Origin: Steinernema hermaphroditum
Lineage: Eukaryota > Nematoda > Chromadorea > Rhabditida > Steinernematidae
DNA: 64,000 nucleotides
Reading direction: 5' to 3'
Assembly: GCA_030435675.1 (NCBI GenBank)
Contig: CM059625.1
Location: forward strand, 13,764,001 to 13,828,000
Below the pieces are notes generated by a model. It worked only from the letters and a program-made list of their open reading frames with translations. It did not search any database and had not been told where the DNA came from. A program made the position numbers and the translations under genes. Position 1 is the stretch's first letter. Every line of letters begins with the position of its first letter. Of this stretch, positions 63,853-64,000 are shown piece by piece.

Positions 63853-64000
63853 GCGATGTGACTACCTATACCATCGTTCACGATTTTCTGCTAGCGTGTA
63901 ATGTATATAAACGAGATGATACATAACCCGTGAGTAAATGGGCACAGTGCTGCATGAAACTGTATGCAGTTAGTGACTCTAACAGCTTGCTCTTTTGAGC

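Overview
The window is nematode nuclear DNA. Genes are split by many very small introns (most 43-60 nt, GT donors, TTTTCAG-type acceptors), and the gene set (Flamingo/FMI-1, EXC-5-like FGD exchange factor, MAGI-1, ACDH-11-like dehydrogenase, a secreted Kunitz protein, a Ly6 GPI protein) fits a nematode, probably chromadorean. Splice junctions were worked out by hand. For nine of the ten main genes the reading phase closes across every exon joined here; exceptions are noted in the entries.

Layout from left to right: the last exon of a Ly6/GPI-anchored protein (+, to 434); a MOB1-like kinase activator (-, 559-2100) behind the PP2A catalytic subunit (-, 2700-3866); a 1.7 kb shared upstream region; MAGI-1 scaffold (+, 5608-10386); the atypical cadherin/adhesion receptor Flamingo (+, 11733-23661, 31 exons, about 2,606 aa); a 5.8 kb gene-free stretch; an EXC-5/FGD-type RhoGEF (+, 29491-35196); a giant mosaic single-pass receptor (-, 36258-51050) resembling Drosophila Uninflatable; mitochondrial 3-ketoacyl-CoA thiolase ACAA2 (-, 51391-53011); a secreted two-Kunitz protein (-, 54631-55341); DENND6 Rab exchange factor (-, 55841-58902); a perfect-looking 804 bp tandem duplication (59567-61174); and an ACDH-11/AidB-like acyl-CoA dehydrogenase (+, 61769-63852).

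Themes: cell polarity and epithelial surface biology (MAGI, Flamingo, EXC-5, the giant apical-type receptor), phosphorylation control (PP2A next to MOB), and fatty-acid oxidation (thiolase and acyl-CoA dehydrogenase about 9 kb apart). This could be chance clustering.

The most unusual content is the giant receptor. Between C-type lectin, CUB, LDLa, sushi, EGF and HYR modules it carries an Ig-like segment, a domain resembling the Eph-receptor ligand-binding jellyroll, and a Ly6-like three-finger module, followed by Eph-type cysteine-rich repeats. Other points worth a look are a Kunitz domain that lost one whole disulfide pair, a degenerate FYVE finger, a Flamingo GPS without the usual cleavage tripeptide, and the fresh tandem duplication.
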